Assembly: GCA_944327135.1 (NCBI GenBank)
Contig: CALVGQ010000076.1
Span: 1 to 50,396, forward strand
DNA: 50,396 nt
Reading direction: 5' to 3'
Source: an uncultured Erysipelotrichaceae bacterium
Lineage (GTDB): Bacteria > Bacillota_I > Bacilli_A > Erysipelotrichales > Erysipelotrichaceae
Position 1 is the stretch's first letter, and each line of letters opens with the position of its first letter. Below the pieces are notes generated by a model. The model was not told where the DNA came from, ran no database searches, and saw only the letters and a list, made by a program, of their open reading frames with translations. Positions 9,443-18,707 of the stretch are shown one piece after another. The position numbers were made by a program, and so were the translations under genes.

Positions 9443-10750
9443 TTATTTCGAAAAAACCAATGTTCCGCTTCCATCCATCCTGATCGTATGGTCAAAAAAC
9501 GCCCGCAGCGCCTCGATCGCATAGCCGATATCGGCCGTTGCCCCTGTTTCAAATGTCGAGTGCATCGCCAGCTGAGCCAACCCTACATCCACGCTCGGTA
9601 CGCTTACCTGAGATGCCGAAATATTTCCCAGCGTGCCGCCGCCCACCAGATCACTGCGGTTGCAGAAGGTCTGCGTCAAGACGCCGGCTTCTTTGCACAG
9701 GCTTTCAAAATACGCAGCACTAAATGCATCGGACGTATAGCTTTGCGCCGCGTTGAACTTGATCACGATTCCCTTGCCCGGCATCGGGCGGTTCAATTCA
9801 TCCGCTTTCTCCGGATGATTCGGATGGACCGCATGGGCATTGTCACACGAGACCATCAAGGAACGCGCCAAAGCGGCAAAATAATCCTCTCCCTGGATTC
9901 CCAGCGCCAAGGCGATCCGCGTCAGACAATCCGCCAAAAACGTCGAAGCCGCCCCCTGCCGCGTCCGGCTGCCGACCTCTTCATTGTCGAAACAGCCAAA
10001 CACGTTGATTGAGCGTTCGTTGGTGCTTTCTAAAAAGCCCTGTAGTGAAGCAAAGGCCATTTCCAGATCATCCAGCCGCGGGCCCGAGAAAAACTCTTTG
10101 TTTTCACCCCAGACGACACATTTTTGCGGATTATACAAATATCCGTCGACATAAACGAGCTCTTTTTGAAGACAGCCCAGACGCTTTGAAAGAAAGGCCT
10201 TAAAATCAAATTTTTCCGCATCCATCCCTATTAGTGGAAGCAGATCGATCTGTTTATTCCAGCTCATGCCCTCATTGGCCTGGCGATTCATATGGATCGC
10301 CACATTCGGGATCAGACAGCAAGGCTCTTTTAAGTCAAACAGCTGTTCTTTCAAGGTCGATCCGCACCGAATCATCGCCCGTCCGGCAATCGACAACGGC
10401 CGATCCAGCCAGGTACTGCACAGCATTCCTCCATAGCCTTCAGTATTCAGACGAACATAGCCGCCGCGATTCAATACGCTTTCCGGTTTGATCTTAAAAC
10501 TGCACACATCGCTGTGACTGGCACAGATGTTATAAGTCAGCTCCTGGATCTCAGCTGGAAGCGTAAACGCAATCAGACTGGAATGATTGCGCGTCGTAAA
10601 GTATTTCCCTTGACGCTGAAGCGTCCATCTTTGATTTTCATGCAGCTCCATAAAGCCCTGCTGCAAAAGTCTGGTCCGAATCGTTTCCACGGTCTGAAAC
10701 GCTGTCGGACTCTGTTCAATAAATTCTGCACATGCTTGTATCTTTTCCAT
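9443..10750 (-). CDS. M18 family metalloaminopeptidase (aspartyl/lysine aminopeptidase type)
   Basis: 435 residues, normal for the family. M18 enzymes are cytosolic dinuclear-metal peptidases that form large dodecamers and remove N-terminal residues, often acidic, from peptides. Visible metal and catalytic motifs are SHSD in ICASHSDVCSFKI, DNEEVGSRT with the catalytic Glu pair, and SCDNAHAVHPNHPEKAD near residue 300. The C-terminal third holds the GGGTLGNI motif and a glycine/serine-rich segment. It starts two bases after the dut stop codon and is very likely cotranscribed with dut. Substrate preference cannot be read from sequence alone. Confidence 0.92.
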   Translation of the reverse strand: MEKIQACAEFIEQSPTAFQTVETIRTRLLQQGFMELHENQRWTLQRQGKYFTTRNHSSLIAFTLPAEIQELTYNICASHSDVCSFKIKPESVLNRGGYVRLNTEGYGGMLCSTWLDRPLSIAGRAMIRCGSTLKEQLFDLKEPCCLIPNVAIHMNRQANEGMSWNKQIDLLPLIGMDAEKFDFKAFLSKRLGCLQKELVYVDGYLYNPQKCVVWGENKEFFSGPRLDDLEMAFASLQGFLESTNERSINVFGCFDNEEVGSRTRQGAASTFLADCLTRIALALGIQGEDYFAALARSLMVSCDNAHAVHPNHPEKADELNRPMPGKGIVIKFNAAQSYTSDAFSAAYFESLCKEAGVLTQTFCNRSDLVGGGTLGNISASQVSVPSVDVGLAQLAMHSTFETGATADIGYAIEALRAFFDHTIRMDGSGTLVFSK

Positions 10751-10752
10751 TC

Positions 10753-11271
10753 TTATTTTCCTTTGGTCGTACTGCCAAATCCTCCATTTCTTACTTCTTC
10801 ACAGGCATCCTCTTCGGTAATTCCAAAGGGCAGAAAAATGCCCTGTACGATTCCTTCGCCAGCTTGGATCTGGACGCTTTTTCCCTCCAGCGAATCATTG
10901 GTCAGCTTAATGAACAGATGCCCTTCATTGTCTGATCCATAATAATCACTATCAATGATCCCCACCGTGTTATTCAGCTGCAGACGGTACTTAAAGCCCA
11001 GTCCGGAACGAGGAAACAGGGCCAGTACCCAGCCCGGTTCGATTTTCACCCGCATCCCGGTCGGGATCTGGATGCTTTCCTGCGGGGCCAATGCAAAATC
11101 AAGCGGAGAGAAAAAATCATAGCCGGCCGATCCGCGGGTTGCCCGCTGCGGCTGCTTCAGGCCCTGATAAATGAGCACCGCTTGTTCCTCCTTCTCTTTT
11201 GGAAAGGCTTTGAGCCAGTCTTCGACAAAACGCTTTTGACTGACCTTTTCAAATCTCGCAATTCGCTTCAT
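10753..11271 (-). CDS. dut: Deoxyuridine triphosphatase (dUTPase)
   Basis: 172 residues from MKRIARF; a GTG four codons upstream is possible but the GAGGGTG site fits the ATG better. The trimeric enzyme hydrolyses dUTP to dUMP, keeping uracil out of DNA. The five family motifs appear in order: GSAGYDF, PRSGLG, the uracil-binding loop NTVGIIDSDYYG, a short GIVQGIFLP strand, and the C-terminal NGGFGSTTK that closes over the active site. An N-terminal extension of about 45 residues before the first motif is longer than in short bacterial enzymes. It heads the dut-aminopeptidase pair. Confidence 0.93.
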   Translation of the reverse strand: MKRIARFEKVSQKRFVEDWLKAFPKEKEEQAVLIYQGLKQPQRATRGSAGYDFFSPLDFALAPQESIQIPTGMRVKIEPGWVLALFPRSGLGFKYRLQLNNTVGIIDSDYYGSDNEGHLFIKLTNDSLEGKSVQIQAGEGIVQGIFLPFGITEEDACEEVRNGGFGSTTKGK

Positions 11272-11407
11272 GTTCACCCTCACTTACCCGATCATTATAG
11301 CACAAACAAACAAAACGCGAAAAGTCAATGCAGTTGTCCCGGCTTTCCTTTCGTTTCAGACATAAGATAAGCCAGGGAAGCTTTTCCCAAAAGAAAGGAG
11401 GAACACA

Positions 11408-11824
11408 ATGAATTCTACTTCACAGCACTGCTGCCTGTCGCTGATTCTGGCCATCCTGATTGGTGCCTTGGCCTTTTTGCTTAGCTCACAGGGACTGCTT
11501 AACGCTTCCGCTTTGCCGGCAATTTTCTTTGCCGCCATGGTGATCGGAGTGATTCTGATGATCGTGATCTACCGTTCGATGCTGCGGGCCGAAAAAACTC
11601 AGCTGACCCGTTCAGCGTATTGCTGCTGCGGCAACCTCAGCGTAATGGGCAGCGTCGGCCTCATCCTCAGCGCCCTGCTGAGCCTGGCTCTTCAAACCAG
11701 CCGTCTTCCGCTATTGATTCATCTTGGTCTGGGTTTGGTCTTTTTCTTTCTGGCACTGGCCTTACTAGGCCTCTGGTGTTTTTTAAATGCGCTCTATCGC
11801 TGCAGCTGCCACAAGGAATGTTAA
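11408..11824 (+). CDS. Small four-helix membrane protein of unknown function
   Basis: 138 residues with an AAAGGAGG site six bases before the ATG. Four hydrophobic segments are visible: about residues 8-28 (with two neighbouring cysteines at its start), 34-56, 80-100 and 108-128. A short basic loop with RAEKTQLTRS and a CCC triplet lies between the second and third, and the C-terminus is cysteine-rich (CSCHKEC). Cysteine clusters at both cytosolic ends could bind a metal, which is speculation. I do not recognise the family. It is a single-gene plus-strand unit ended by a strong bidirectional hairpin shared with the ABC transporter operon. Confidence 0.75.
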   Translation: MNSTSQHCCLSLILAILIGALAFLLSSQGLLNASALPAIFFAAMVIGVILMIVIYRSMLRAEKTQLTRSAYCCCGNLSVMGSVGLILSALLSLALQTSRLPLLIHLGLGLVFFFLALALLGLWCFLNALYRCSCHKEC

Positions 11825-11850
11825 AAAACGGGGGAATCTCCCCCGTTTTT
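11824..11850. terminator. Bidirectional terminator
   Basis: The perfect stem AAAACGGGGG / CCCCCGTTTT has T tracts in both directions. It ends both the small membrane gene (plus) and the ABC exporter operon (minus). Confidence 0.9.
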
Positions 11851-13621
11851 ATTGAAATTGTGAACGATACAGGGTAGCATACAAGCCTCCCTGATCCAGC
11901 AAGGACTGATGATTGCCCTGCTCCACGATCTCTCCATCCTGAACGACTAGGATCGTATCGGCATTCTGGATCGTTGACAGCCGATGTGCGATCACAAAGC
12001 AGGTCTTGCCCTCCATCAGCTTGCGCATCGCTTTCTGGATCTCAATTTCCGTTCGCGTATCGACATTGCTGGTCGCCTCATCCAGAATCAGCATCTTTGC
12101 ATCCAACAGCATCGCCCTGGCAATCGTCAAAAGCTGCTTTTGGCCCTGCGAAATATTCAAGCCGTTTTCTGTCAGAAGCGTATCATATCCGTTCGGAAAC
12201 CGCATGATCGTCTGATGGATATGCGCGGCTTTCGCGGCATTCATGACTTCCTCCAGGGTAGCATCTTTTTTGCCATAAGCCAGATTTTCAAATACCGTTC
12301 CTTGAAACAGCCAGGTATCCTGCAGCACCATCGCATACTGAGCACGGACACTGCGCCGCTTCAGCGCACGCAGATCATACCCATCCAGCTTCACTGCACC
12401 GGCATCCGGATCATAAAAACGCATCAGCAGATTGATCAGGGTCGTTTTTCCCGCTCCGGTCGGACCGACGATCGCAACCAGACTGCCTGGATCGGCATGC
12501 AGATTCAGATCATGGATGATCGTTTTTCCTGGAAGATAGCCAAAGGAAACATGCTCCACATCGACCTGGCCTTGACAAGACTCTAAATCCTTTGCCTCTG
12601 GAGCATCCTGCAGCTCCGGTGCCTCATCGATCAGCCGGAATACCCGCTCTGCAGCCGCCATCGAAGACTGCAGCTCACTGATGATGTTCGCTACCTCGTT
12701 GATCGGTCCGGAGAATTTCCGCGAATACAACACAAAGGAAGACAGTGTTCCCAATGTCAAAGCATCCGCCAGAAAAAGCAAGGAGCCAAACATGCTGATC
12801 AATGCCAGCGAAAGATTGTTGATAAAGCTGACCGAAGGACCCGTCATGCTGCCATAATAATCCGCATCATAATAGGCATCCACGGCCTCCAGGTTCTTTT
12901 GATCAAAACGGTCGATCATCGTCTTTTCCTGATGATACGCTTTGACCGTCTTCTGTCCGCCAATGATCTCCTCAACAAAGCCGTTCAGCTCTCCAAGCTT
13001 GCTGGAGCGCTTCGAAAACAGCGGCCGCAAGCGCGTCGTCATCACCTTAGTCAAAACGATCGAAAGCGGAACCGTAAACGCAAAAACCAGAACCAGGACC
13101 GGCGAGATCGCGATCATCATTGCCAAAGAACCAACGACCGTGATCACACTGGTCGCAATCTGCAGCAAATCATTGGAAAGCGAGGTATTCACCGTATCAA
13201 TATCATAAGAGATCCGACTGACAATATCCCCCGCCTGATGCTGATCAAAATAGCCTACCGGCAGCTCCACCAATTTTTCAAAAACATCGCGCCGCATTTG
13301 ATAAACGATCTTCTGAGAAAAACGGATCATCAAAACCGAAAGCAAATACGTCATGGCCGAGGAAGCGATATAAAACACCAGCATCAATCCGCAGTTCCAG
13401 AATACCAATTCAAAATTTACCTTACCAGCCTCAGTTCCGATCGCATCGATCGCTCTTCCTGAAAGCATTGGTCCCAGCAAGACCAGAAAGTTGCTGGCAA
13501 AGGTCAAAATCAGGCAGATCATCAACAATCCTTTCTGCTGCAAAAGATACTGACCCAGCCGCAGCATGACCTTACGGCGGTCCTGCGGTTTTTCAATTTT
13601 TCCCCGTGGTCCTTTAGGCAT
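11849..13621 (-). CDS. ABC exporter, fused membrane and ATPase domains (second subunit)
   Basis: 590 residues from MPKGPRGKI; the GGGAGG site is eight bases before this ATG, and an ATG two codons earlier is a poorer fit. Residues 1-330 hold six membrane helices of the type I exporter fold. The nucleotide-binding domain shows Walker A GPTGAGKTT, Q-loop VLQDTW, signature NISQGQKQL, Walker B MLILDEATS and the switch His in VIAHRLS. It overlaps the preceding transporter by eight bases, so the two are translationally coupled and most likely form a heterodimeric multidrug or lipid exporter of the YheI/YheH or BmrC/BmrD kind. The leading MarR gene suggests induction by a small toxic compound. Confidence 0.93.
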   Translation of the reverse strand: MPKGPRGKIEKPQDRRKVMLRLGQYLLQQKGLLMICLILTFASNFLVLLGPMLSGRAIDAIGTEAGKVNFELVFWNCGLMLVFYIASSAMTYLLSVLMIRFSQKIVYQMRRDVFEKLVELPVGYFDQHQAGDIVSRISYDIDTVNTSLSNDLLQIATSVITVVGSLAMMIAISPVLVLVFAFTVPLSIVLTKVMTTRLRPLFSKRSSKLGELNGFVEEIIGGQKTVKAYHQEKTMIDRFDQKNLEAVDAYYDADYYGSMTGPSVSFINNLSLALISMFGSLLFLADALTLGTLSSFVLYSRKFSGPINEVANIISELQSSMAAAERVFRLIDEAPELQDAPEAKDLESCQGQVDVEHVSFGYLPGKTIIHDLNLHADPGSLVAIVGPTGAGKTTLINLLMRFYDPDAGAVKLDGYDLRALKRRSVRAQYAMVLQDTWLFQGTVFENLAYGKKDATLEEVMNAAKAAHIHQTIMRFPNGYDTLLTENGLNISQGQKQLLTIARAMLLDAKMLILDEATSNVDTRTEIEIQKAMRKLMEGKTCFVIAHRLSTIQNADTILVVQDGEIVEQGNHQSLLDQGGLYATLYRSQFQ

Positions 13622-15329
13622 GCGCATTTCCTCCCATCTGACTTTCACTGATCTGCCGATACACTTCACAGCTCTTCAATAGCTCCTCATGGGTTCCTAA
13701 GCCGATCATCCGGCCTTCTTCCAAAACCAGGATCTTGTTGGCCTGCATGATCGAGCTGACCCGCTGAGCGATGATCACGGAGGTCAGATCGCTGTATTTT
13801 TCCTTTAGCTGCTTCCGTAAACGTGCATCCGTACGATAATCCAAGGCACTGCTGGAATCATCAAGAATCAAAATTTTCGGATGATCCGCCAATGCCCGTG
13901 CCACCAGCAGACGCTGCTTCTGGCCGCCGCTGATATTGGTTCCACGGGCAGTCACAAGATGCTCCAGACCATCATCCAAGGAATCAATGAACTCTCCGGC
14001 CTGTGCTGCCGCTGCTGCTCGTTCGATCTGATCCAGGCTCAGCTCCCGTCCAAAATCAATATTTTCATGGATCGTTTCCGCCACCAGAAAATCATTCTGG
14101 AACACCACACCGAACATCGTATGCAGCTCTTCAGGCGGAATCGATTGTACCGGCCGTCCATCGATCCGGATCTCTCCCTGATCCACATCATACAGCCGCA
14201 TCAGCAGCGAGACGATCGTGCTCTTTCCGCTTCCGGTCGCACCGATGATGCCCAGGGTTTCCCCATGCTCCAAAGAAAAATGGATGTCCTCCAGGTTGTA
14301 TTCCTTTTTCTGATAGGAGAAGCTGACATGATCGAACACCAGATGAGCCGATTCTTCTTTTCGCGGCCGTTCTTCAAGCAGCAGATCCTCAGGCGTCATC
14401 AGCACTTCGCTGATCCGGTCCGCGGATGCACTGCCTTTGGAAAGCATCACGAACATCCGTGTGATCGAAAGCATCGCATTTAAAATAATCGTAAAATAGG
14501 AAAGAAACGCAATGATCTTTCCCGGTTGGCTCAGCCCGGCATTGACCCGCCAGGCTCCCACCAATATGACCCCGGTCAAGCCGCAGTTTAGAAACAGGTT
14601 CATCATCGGATTGGTCAAAGCCATCGTGATTCCAGCTCGTTTTTCCAGCCGTACGACCTCTTCATTGCCCTGATGAAACCGTTCTTTTTCATAGTCCGTT
14701 TTGGAAAGAGCCTTGATTACCCGAATCCCGGCAATATTTTCCCGAACGATACGAACCATGTGGTCCGTTCCCTTTTGCAGGGCCGTATACATCGGGATTC
14801 CCTTCCGGCTCACACTGTAAACCAAGATCGCAATAAACGGGAGCGTCAAAATCAGCACCAAGGACAGCACCGGTTCCAGCGTCAGGGTAATGATGATTCC
14901 ACCCAAAAGAAGAATTGGCGCCCGAATTCCCATCCGCTGCATCATCGAGATCATCCGATGCACATTGTAGGTATCCGACGTTAACCGCAGCTCCAAAGAA
15001 GGCAGCGTGAATTCATCGATCTGTTTGCTGGAAAGCATCATGATCCGGCTAAACAGATCATGCCGCACCCTCTCGGTCGTATTACGGGCAACCCAGGAAG
15101 CCATTTGATTGGCCACGATGTTGGTCACCAGGGAAATCACGGCACAGCCCAGCATGATCCCGCCCCACAGAAAAATCAGCTTTTTTTCTTTTAACGGAAC
15201 GATCTCATCGATCATATAGGACAAGATCCATGGCAGCAAAAGATCCATGATTGCCCCGCAGAACTTGATCAAAAGGCCCAGCGTCATACGTCCAAAATAA
15301 GGCCGGATATACCCCACGATCTGTTTCAT
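13614..15329 (-). CDS. ABC exporter, fused membrane and ATPase domains (first subunit)
   Basis: 571 residues from MKQIVGYIRP, preceded by AAGGAG; longer readings run back into the MarR gene. The N-terminal half has six membrane helices. The ATPase half has Walker A GATGSGKST, Q-loop VFQNDF, signature NISGGQKQR and Walker B ILILDDSSS. The residue after Walker B Asp is Asp rather than the catalytic Glu, so this subunit carries the degenerate site typical of heterodimeric exporters, while its partner keeps DEATS. The ATG overlaps the MarR stop (ATGA). Substrate unknown. Confidence 0.93.
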   Translation of the reverse strand: MKQIVGYIRPYFGRMTLGLLIKFCGAIMDLLLPWILSYMIDEIVPLKEKKLIFLWGGIMLGCAVISLVTNIVANQMASWVARNTTERVRHDLFSRIMMLSSKQIDEFTLPSLELRLTSDTYNVHRMISMMQRMGIRAPILLLGGIIITLTLEPVLSLVLILTLPFIAILVYSVSRKGIPMYTALQKGTDHMVRIVRENIAGIRVIKALSKTDYEKERFHQGNEEVVRLEKRAGITMALTNPMMNLFLNCGLTGVILVGAWRVNAGLSQPGKIIAFLSYFTIILNAMLSITRMFVMLSKGSASADRISEVLMTPEDLLLEERPRKEESAHLVFDHVSFSYQKKEYNLEDIHFSLEHGETLGIIGATGSGKSTIVSLLMRLYDVDQGEIRIDGRPVQSIPPEELHTMFGVVFQNDFLVAETIHENIDFGRELSLDQIERAAAAAQAGEFIDSLDDGLEHLVTARGTNISGGQKQRLLVARALADHPKILILDDSSSALDYRTDARLRKQLKEKYSDLTSVIIAQRVSSIMQANKILVLEEGRMIGLGTHEELLKSCEVYRQISESQMGGNAHA

Positions 15330-15766
15330 AGCGAACTCTCCTTCGGCGCTGTCAGCTGCTTCGCTTTCTTTGCCATCTTCGGCAGGACCTGCTCTAACAA
15401 AGCTTGTTCTTCCTCGCTTAGCTCCTCTACCAAAAGCGCATTCCACCGCGTCATCAGCTCAACGACCTGCGGATACAGCGCCTGCGCTTTTTCCGTTGGA
15501 TAAACCTCCATCATACGTTTATCCTGAGCGCTAATCTGACGGCGAATCATCCCGGCATTCTCCAAGGCCGAAAGCTGACGGGCCACATTCGATTTGTTGA
15601 CTGAAATCCGCTGGGCCAGTTTTTCCTGTGAGATTCCCGGATCCCGGCAGATCTGAAAGATATAGACATGCTGGATCCCGCTGAGCCCTTCCTCGCTCAG
15701 CTTATCCACCCGCCACAAATTAGCGCAGCGATGGATTCGGCTGATATATTTCATCAATCCTTCCAT
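15326..15766 (-). CDS. MarR-family transcriptional regulator
   Basis: 146 residues. A winged helix fills residues 40-105: ISQEKLAQRISVNKSNVARQLSALENAGMI contains the recognition helix, and the wing carries QDKRMMEVYPTEKA, the usual D.R motif. It is the first gene of a three-gene operon with two ABC exporter subunits, coupled by an ATGA overlap. An inverted repeat GTTGC-GCAT-GCAAC about 22 bases upstream of its start overlaps the predicted transcription start, so it probably represses its own operon until a ligand binds. The ligand is unknown. Confidence 0.92.
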   Translation of the reverse strand: MEGLMKYISRIHRCANLWRVDKLSEEGLSGIQHVYIFQICRDPGISQEKLAQRISVNKSNVARQLSALENAGMIRRQISAQDKRMMEVYPTEKAQALYPQVVELMTRWNALLVEELSEEEQALLEQVLPKMAKKAKQLTAPKESSL

Positions 15767-15788
15767 CTTGTTCCCCCTTCTCTTATTC

Positions 15789-15802
15789 GTTGCGCATGCA
15801 AC
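15789..15802. promoter_or_regulatory. Probable MarR operator
   Basis: The inverted repeat GTTGC-GCAT-GCAAC lies just downstream of a plausible minus-strand promoter (-35 TTGAAA, complement of 15825-15830; -10 TAAATA, weak, complement of 15803-15808). Its position over the expected start site fits repression by the MarR protein. Confidence 0.6.
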
Positions 15803-15824
15803 TATTTAAAGTTTAGCACAAAAT

Positions 15825-15861
15825 TTTCAAAAAGAAAACAGGGAATCCCAATTCCCTGTTT
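15825..15861 (-). terminator. Terminator of the SIS/HAD operon
   Basis: An 11-bp perfect stem AAACAGGGAAT / ATTCCCTGTTT (15836-15861) overlaps the SIS stop codon and is followed by a T-rich tract on the minus strand. Confidence 0.85.
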
Positions 15862-16609
15862 ATAAATTGCGAATGCGATGGAAATAGCGATCCACCAGCG
15901 CCTCATTGTGTTCACTGGCCCCTTCATCCATAAACGCAATATGTCCATTGTAATACACATCCGGATCGACCCCGCGCTCCACCAGGATTTCCACCATCTG
16001 CGTCAGGATCATGTTTTGAAGTAAGACCATCGGGATCGTGCTGGAAGAACCCACCTTCATTCCAAAGCCTTCGATTTCCGTCAGCGCATCTCCAATCGGA
16101 GTGCAATTATCCAAAACGATGTCCGCCACATCCTTTAGCTTCACATTATCCCGATGCTTGGTTGTCAAATAATTTCCATATTCTACCGCCGTGATCCCAA
16201 TCACCGGGATGCCCTTTTCCTTTGCCCGGATTGCCGCATCCACCGGAGCGATGTTGTTGCCTGAATTGGAAACCACGATCAGGACATCATTCGGCGTGAT
16301 CCGATGATAATCGACGATATGCCGTCCGATTTCATAGGTATTTTCCAACAGATAGCTTTTCGTCACTTCAAAGCTTCCTGTCAGGCTCGGCTCCAGCAAG
16401 GCATAATAATTGGCTGGCGTCGCTGCCCGCCAAAAAGCATCCTCGATCACCAGATGAGAATGACCTGTACCAAAGCCATAGATCAGCCCGCCTCGCGCAG
16501 TCACATCCGCCAGTAGCGTCGCTGCTGCCATGATGTTTTCACCCTGCGTCTGATGGAGGTGTTCCATGATCTCCATCATTCCTTTGAAATATCGTTCATA
16601 CGCCTTCAT
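15860..16609 (-). CDS. SIS-domain phosphosugar-binding protein (UPF0309 type)
   Basis: 249 residues, a single SIS (sugar isomerase) domain with an N-terminal helical arm. Family signatures are GGLIYGFGTGHSH near residue 35, VLIVVSNSGNN for the phosphate-binding serine loop, and GIPVIGIT. The family binds phosphorylated sugars, usually N-acetylhexosamine phosphates, but many UPF0309 members have no proven reaction. It starts after GGAGG and follows the HAD phosphatase gene by nine bases, so the pair may act on the same sugar phosphate. No sugar transporter is adjacent. Confidence 0.85.
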   Translation of the reverse strand: MKAYERYFKGMMEIMEHLHQTQGENIMAAATLLADVTARGGLIYGFGTGHSHLVIEDAFWRAATPANYYALLEPSLTGSFEVTKSYLLENTYEIGRHIVDYHRITPNDVLIVVSNSGNNIAPVDAAIRAKEKGIPVIGITAVEYGNYLTTKHRDNVKLKDVADIVLDNCTPIGDALTEIEGFGMKVGSSSTIPMVLLQNMILTQMVEILVERGVDPDVYYNGHIAFMDEGASEHNEALVDRYFHRIRNL

Positions 16610-16618
16610 AAGCTCCTC

Positions 16619-17485
16619 CTATCTTTCTTCTTCCAGAATGACCGCGATCCCGTCATGATCATTGTCCGCCGTGATCCGATCAGCAGCCGCTTTGACCGTT
16701 TCCATGGCATTTCCCATCGCAACAAAAGTCCCGCAGCCAAGCATCGAAAGATCATTTTCGCCATCTCCAAAAATGATCGTCTCAGCTTTTTCAATTCCCA
16801 GCTTCTGCTGCAAAATCCGAAGCGCTTCTCCTTTGCTGGCCCCGATCTCAGAAATTTCGATCCATTGCGGCGACGTCCGTACACAGTGATATCGATCAGC
16901 CAGCTGATGAAGCGCCAAGAACACCGGTTCCAAAGCCTGGGCCGTATGACATACCGTCACTTTATTAACCGGCTCCTGAATCTCCTCCTTGCTTTGGATG
17001 CTCACGATCCGGCTGTACCCCCGTCGCTGATCACTGACGAGTCCAAAAACACCGCCGGTCCATGGCACCTCTGCTGGAATCTGATGTTCCTTTCGGTATT
17101 GAGTCTTTAAAGGAATCAGGCTGGCCGGGATATAATCAAAGATCGTCGCATCCTGGACCCCCATGATTTCTACCTCCCAAGGCAGAAGAAAGTCAAACAG
17201 CTCATGCACTGCCTCAACCGACAGCTGATGCAGCACGGTTGTCGTTTTCGTTGCGCATTCGGTCAGCGCCGCGCCATTGACCCCAATGAACCAGCCGCCA
17301 TAGCGGTCCATCTGCAATTCCTCACCAAAACCCTGCAGCGTTTTCCAGCTGCGCCCTGAAGCCAGCACCACCACCGCACCTTGCTGCTGGATCCAAAGCA
17401 GAGCTTGCCGGGTCCGCTCTGAGATTGTTCCCTGACGATTCAACAGAGTTCCATCCATGTCCATAATGACTAATTTATTCTTCAT
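16619..17485 (-). CDS. HAD-superfamily (Cof-type) phosphatase
   Basis: 288 residues from MKNKLVIMDMDGTLLN. Motif I is DMDGTLL with nucleophile and acid aspartates; motif II is the Ser in VLASGRS; motif III Lys lies in GASKGEAL; motif IV is FGDGENDLSML. The type IIB cap sits between motifs II and III. Such enzymes dephosphorylate sugar phosphates, pyridoxal phosphate or flavin intermediates; the substrate here cannot be told. A TATAAT box on the minus strand (complement of 17506-17511) lies about 20 bases upstream. Cotranscribed with the SIS protein. Confidence 0.9.
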   Translation of the reverse strand: MKNKLVIMDMDGTLLNRQGTISERTRQALLWIQQQGAVVVLASGRSWKTLQGFGEELQMDRYGGWFIGVNGAALTECATKTTTVLHQLSVEAVHELFDFLLPWEVEIMGVQDATIFDYIPASLIPLKTQYRKEHQIPAEVPWTGGVFGLVSDQRRGYSRIVSIQSKEEIQEPVNKVTVCHTAQALEPVFLALHQLADRYHCVRTSPQWIEISEIGASKGEALRILQQKLGIEKAETIIFGDGENDLSMLGCGTFVAMGNAMETVKAAADRITADNDHDGIAVILEEER

Positions 17486-17574
17486 TTTCCCATCCTCTTT
17501 GGTTTTATTATAGCAGTTTTCCCGTGTTTTTCGAAAAAAAAGAAAGCGCTTCCGCACCAAAACATGAAGCATGC

Positions 17575-17580
17575 TATAAT
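17575..17580 (+). promoter_or_regulatory. -10 box of the MDR dehydrogenase gene
   Basis: A perfect TATAAT 27 bases before the ATG, with a poor -35 region, which suggests activator dependence or weak constitutive expression. Confidence 0.5.
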
Positions 17581-17607
17581 AGCTTCAGAATACAGGAGGA
17601 AAATCTC

Positions 17608-18630
17608 ATGGAACGTCGATTTATCATCCTGACCCAAAAAGGTCAAGCCGAATGCCGCCGTGAGCCCTTTGCGTGGGACGCGAAATCATTAAAACCCAAT
17701 GAAGCTGTGATCCAGACCTCGCTTTCGCTCATCAGCGCAGGAACTGAGCTTTCCCGTGTTTACGCAATCAAACAAGGATTTCAGTATCCGGTTTATCCCG
17801 GCTACACTTCGATCGGAACGGTGCTGGCCAAAGGATCGAAGCTCAGCGGTATCGAAGTCAACGACCGTGTCTTTTATGCCGGTCCGCATGCTTCCATCAA
17901 TCGGATTGCCCATCAGGGCACGACCCAGGGAGCCAAGATCATGAAAATCGATCCGCGCCTTAGCGATAAGCAGGCCTGTTTGATCCAAATGGGCCTGATT
18001 GCGATGAATGCCGTCACGGCTTGTACCGGCAAGCTCACTGATACTGTTTGCGTCTATGGGCTGGGCGCGATCGGATTGATTGCCGCGCTACTGCTGCAAA
18101 AGGAAGGCATGCGGGTGCTGGCCTTGGATCCGGTTGCCTTCCGCTGCCGGCAAGCTGAAAAGCTTGGGCTCAAGGAAACCTTTGATGGTCCTGCCAATCA
18201 ACAAGGTCAGTGGGTCAAAGAAAAGACCCAAGGCCGCGGAGCCGATATCAGCGTAGACGCCTCCGGAATCTCCTCTGTCATCGTTGAGGCCATCGACGCC
18301 GCCGCCCGCCATGGTCAGATCATTTTGCTCGGTTCTCCGCGAGCTCCTTATACCGCAGACATCACCCCACTTCTCAATGCCATCCACATGAAGATGCTAA
18401 CTGTAAACGGCGCCTTCAACGAGCTCAATCCTTTTTCCACAACCGAAGGGACCCGCCGCAGCGTCCTGCGCGATTTTGAAACCGTGCAGCGTTTGATTCT
18501 GGACAATACGCTGGATGCCGAAAAGCTGATCAGCCAGATCATCGCTCCAGATCAGATCATGGAAGCCTACCATGGACTCATGTATGAAAAAGATCGCTGG
18601 CTTAGTGTAGCCATCGACTGGAGCCGATAA
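17608..18630 (+). CDS. Medium-chain dehydrogenase/reductase lacking zinc ligands
   Basis: 340 residues from MERRFIIL after GGAGGA. It has the GroES-like N-terminal fold and a Rossmann domain with VYGLGAIGLIAALLLQ (GxGxxG) near residue 150 and a single acidic residue (LALDP) ending the second strand, which suggests NAD(H). Unlike alcohol dehydrogenases it lacks the first catalytic zinc cysteine (SAGTELS replaces the usual Cys region), the GHE motif (PGYTSIG is present) and the four-cysteine structural zinc lobe. It is therefore a non-zinc relative, such as the BchC-type and sugar-oxidising MDR proteins. Substrate unknown. It stands alone between convergent terminators. Confidence 0.88.
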   Translation: MERRFIILTQKGQAECRREPFAWDAKSLKPNEAVIQTSLSLISAGTELSRVYAIKQGFQYPVYPGYTSIGTVLAKGSKLSGIEVNDRVFYAGPHASINRIAHQGTTQGAKIMKIDPRLSDKQACLIQMGLIAMNAVTACTGKLTDTVCVYGLGAIGLIAALLLQKEGMRVLALDPVAFRCRQAEKLGLKETFDGPANQQGQWVKEKTQGRGADISVDASGISSVIVEAIDAAARHGQIILLGSPRAPYTADITPLLNAIHMKMLTVNGAFNELNPFSTTEGTRRSVLRDFETVQRLILDNTLDAEKLISQIIAPDQIMEAYHGLMYEKDRWLSVAIDWSR

Positions 18631-18653
18631 AAAAGGGGAAGATCCCCTTTTTT
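18629..18653 (+). terminator. Terminator of the MDR gene
   Basis: AAAAAGGGGA / TCCCCTTTTTT with loop AGA overlaps the stop codon region. Confidence 0.88.
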
Positions 18654-18707
18654 CAGGAAACCTTCGCCCCCGCCGCTGCAGCTCTTTTAAATATCTTTAA
18701 TTCTGTT

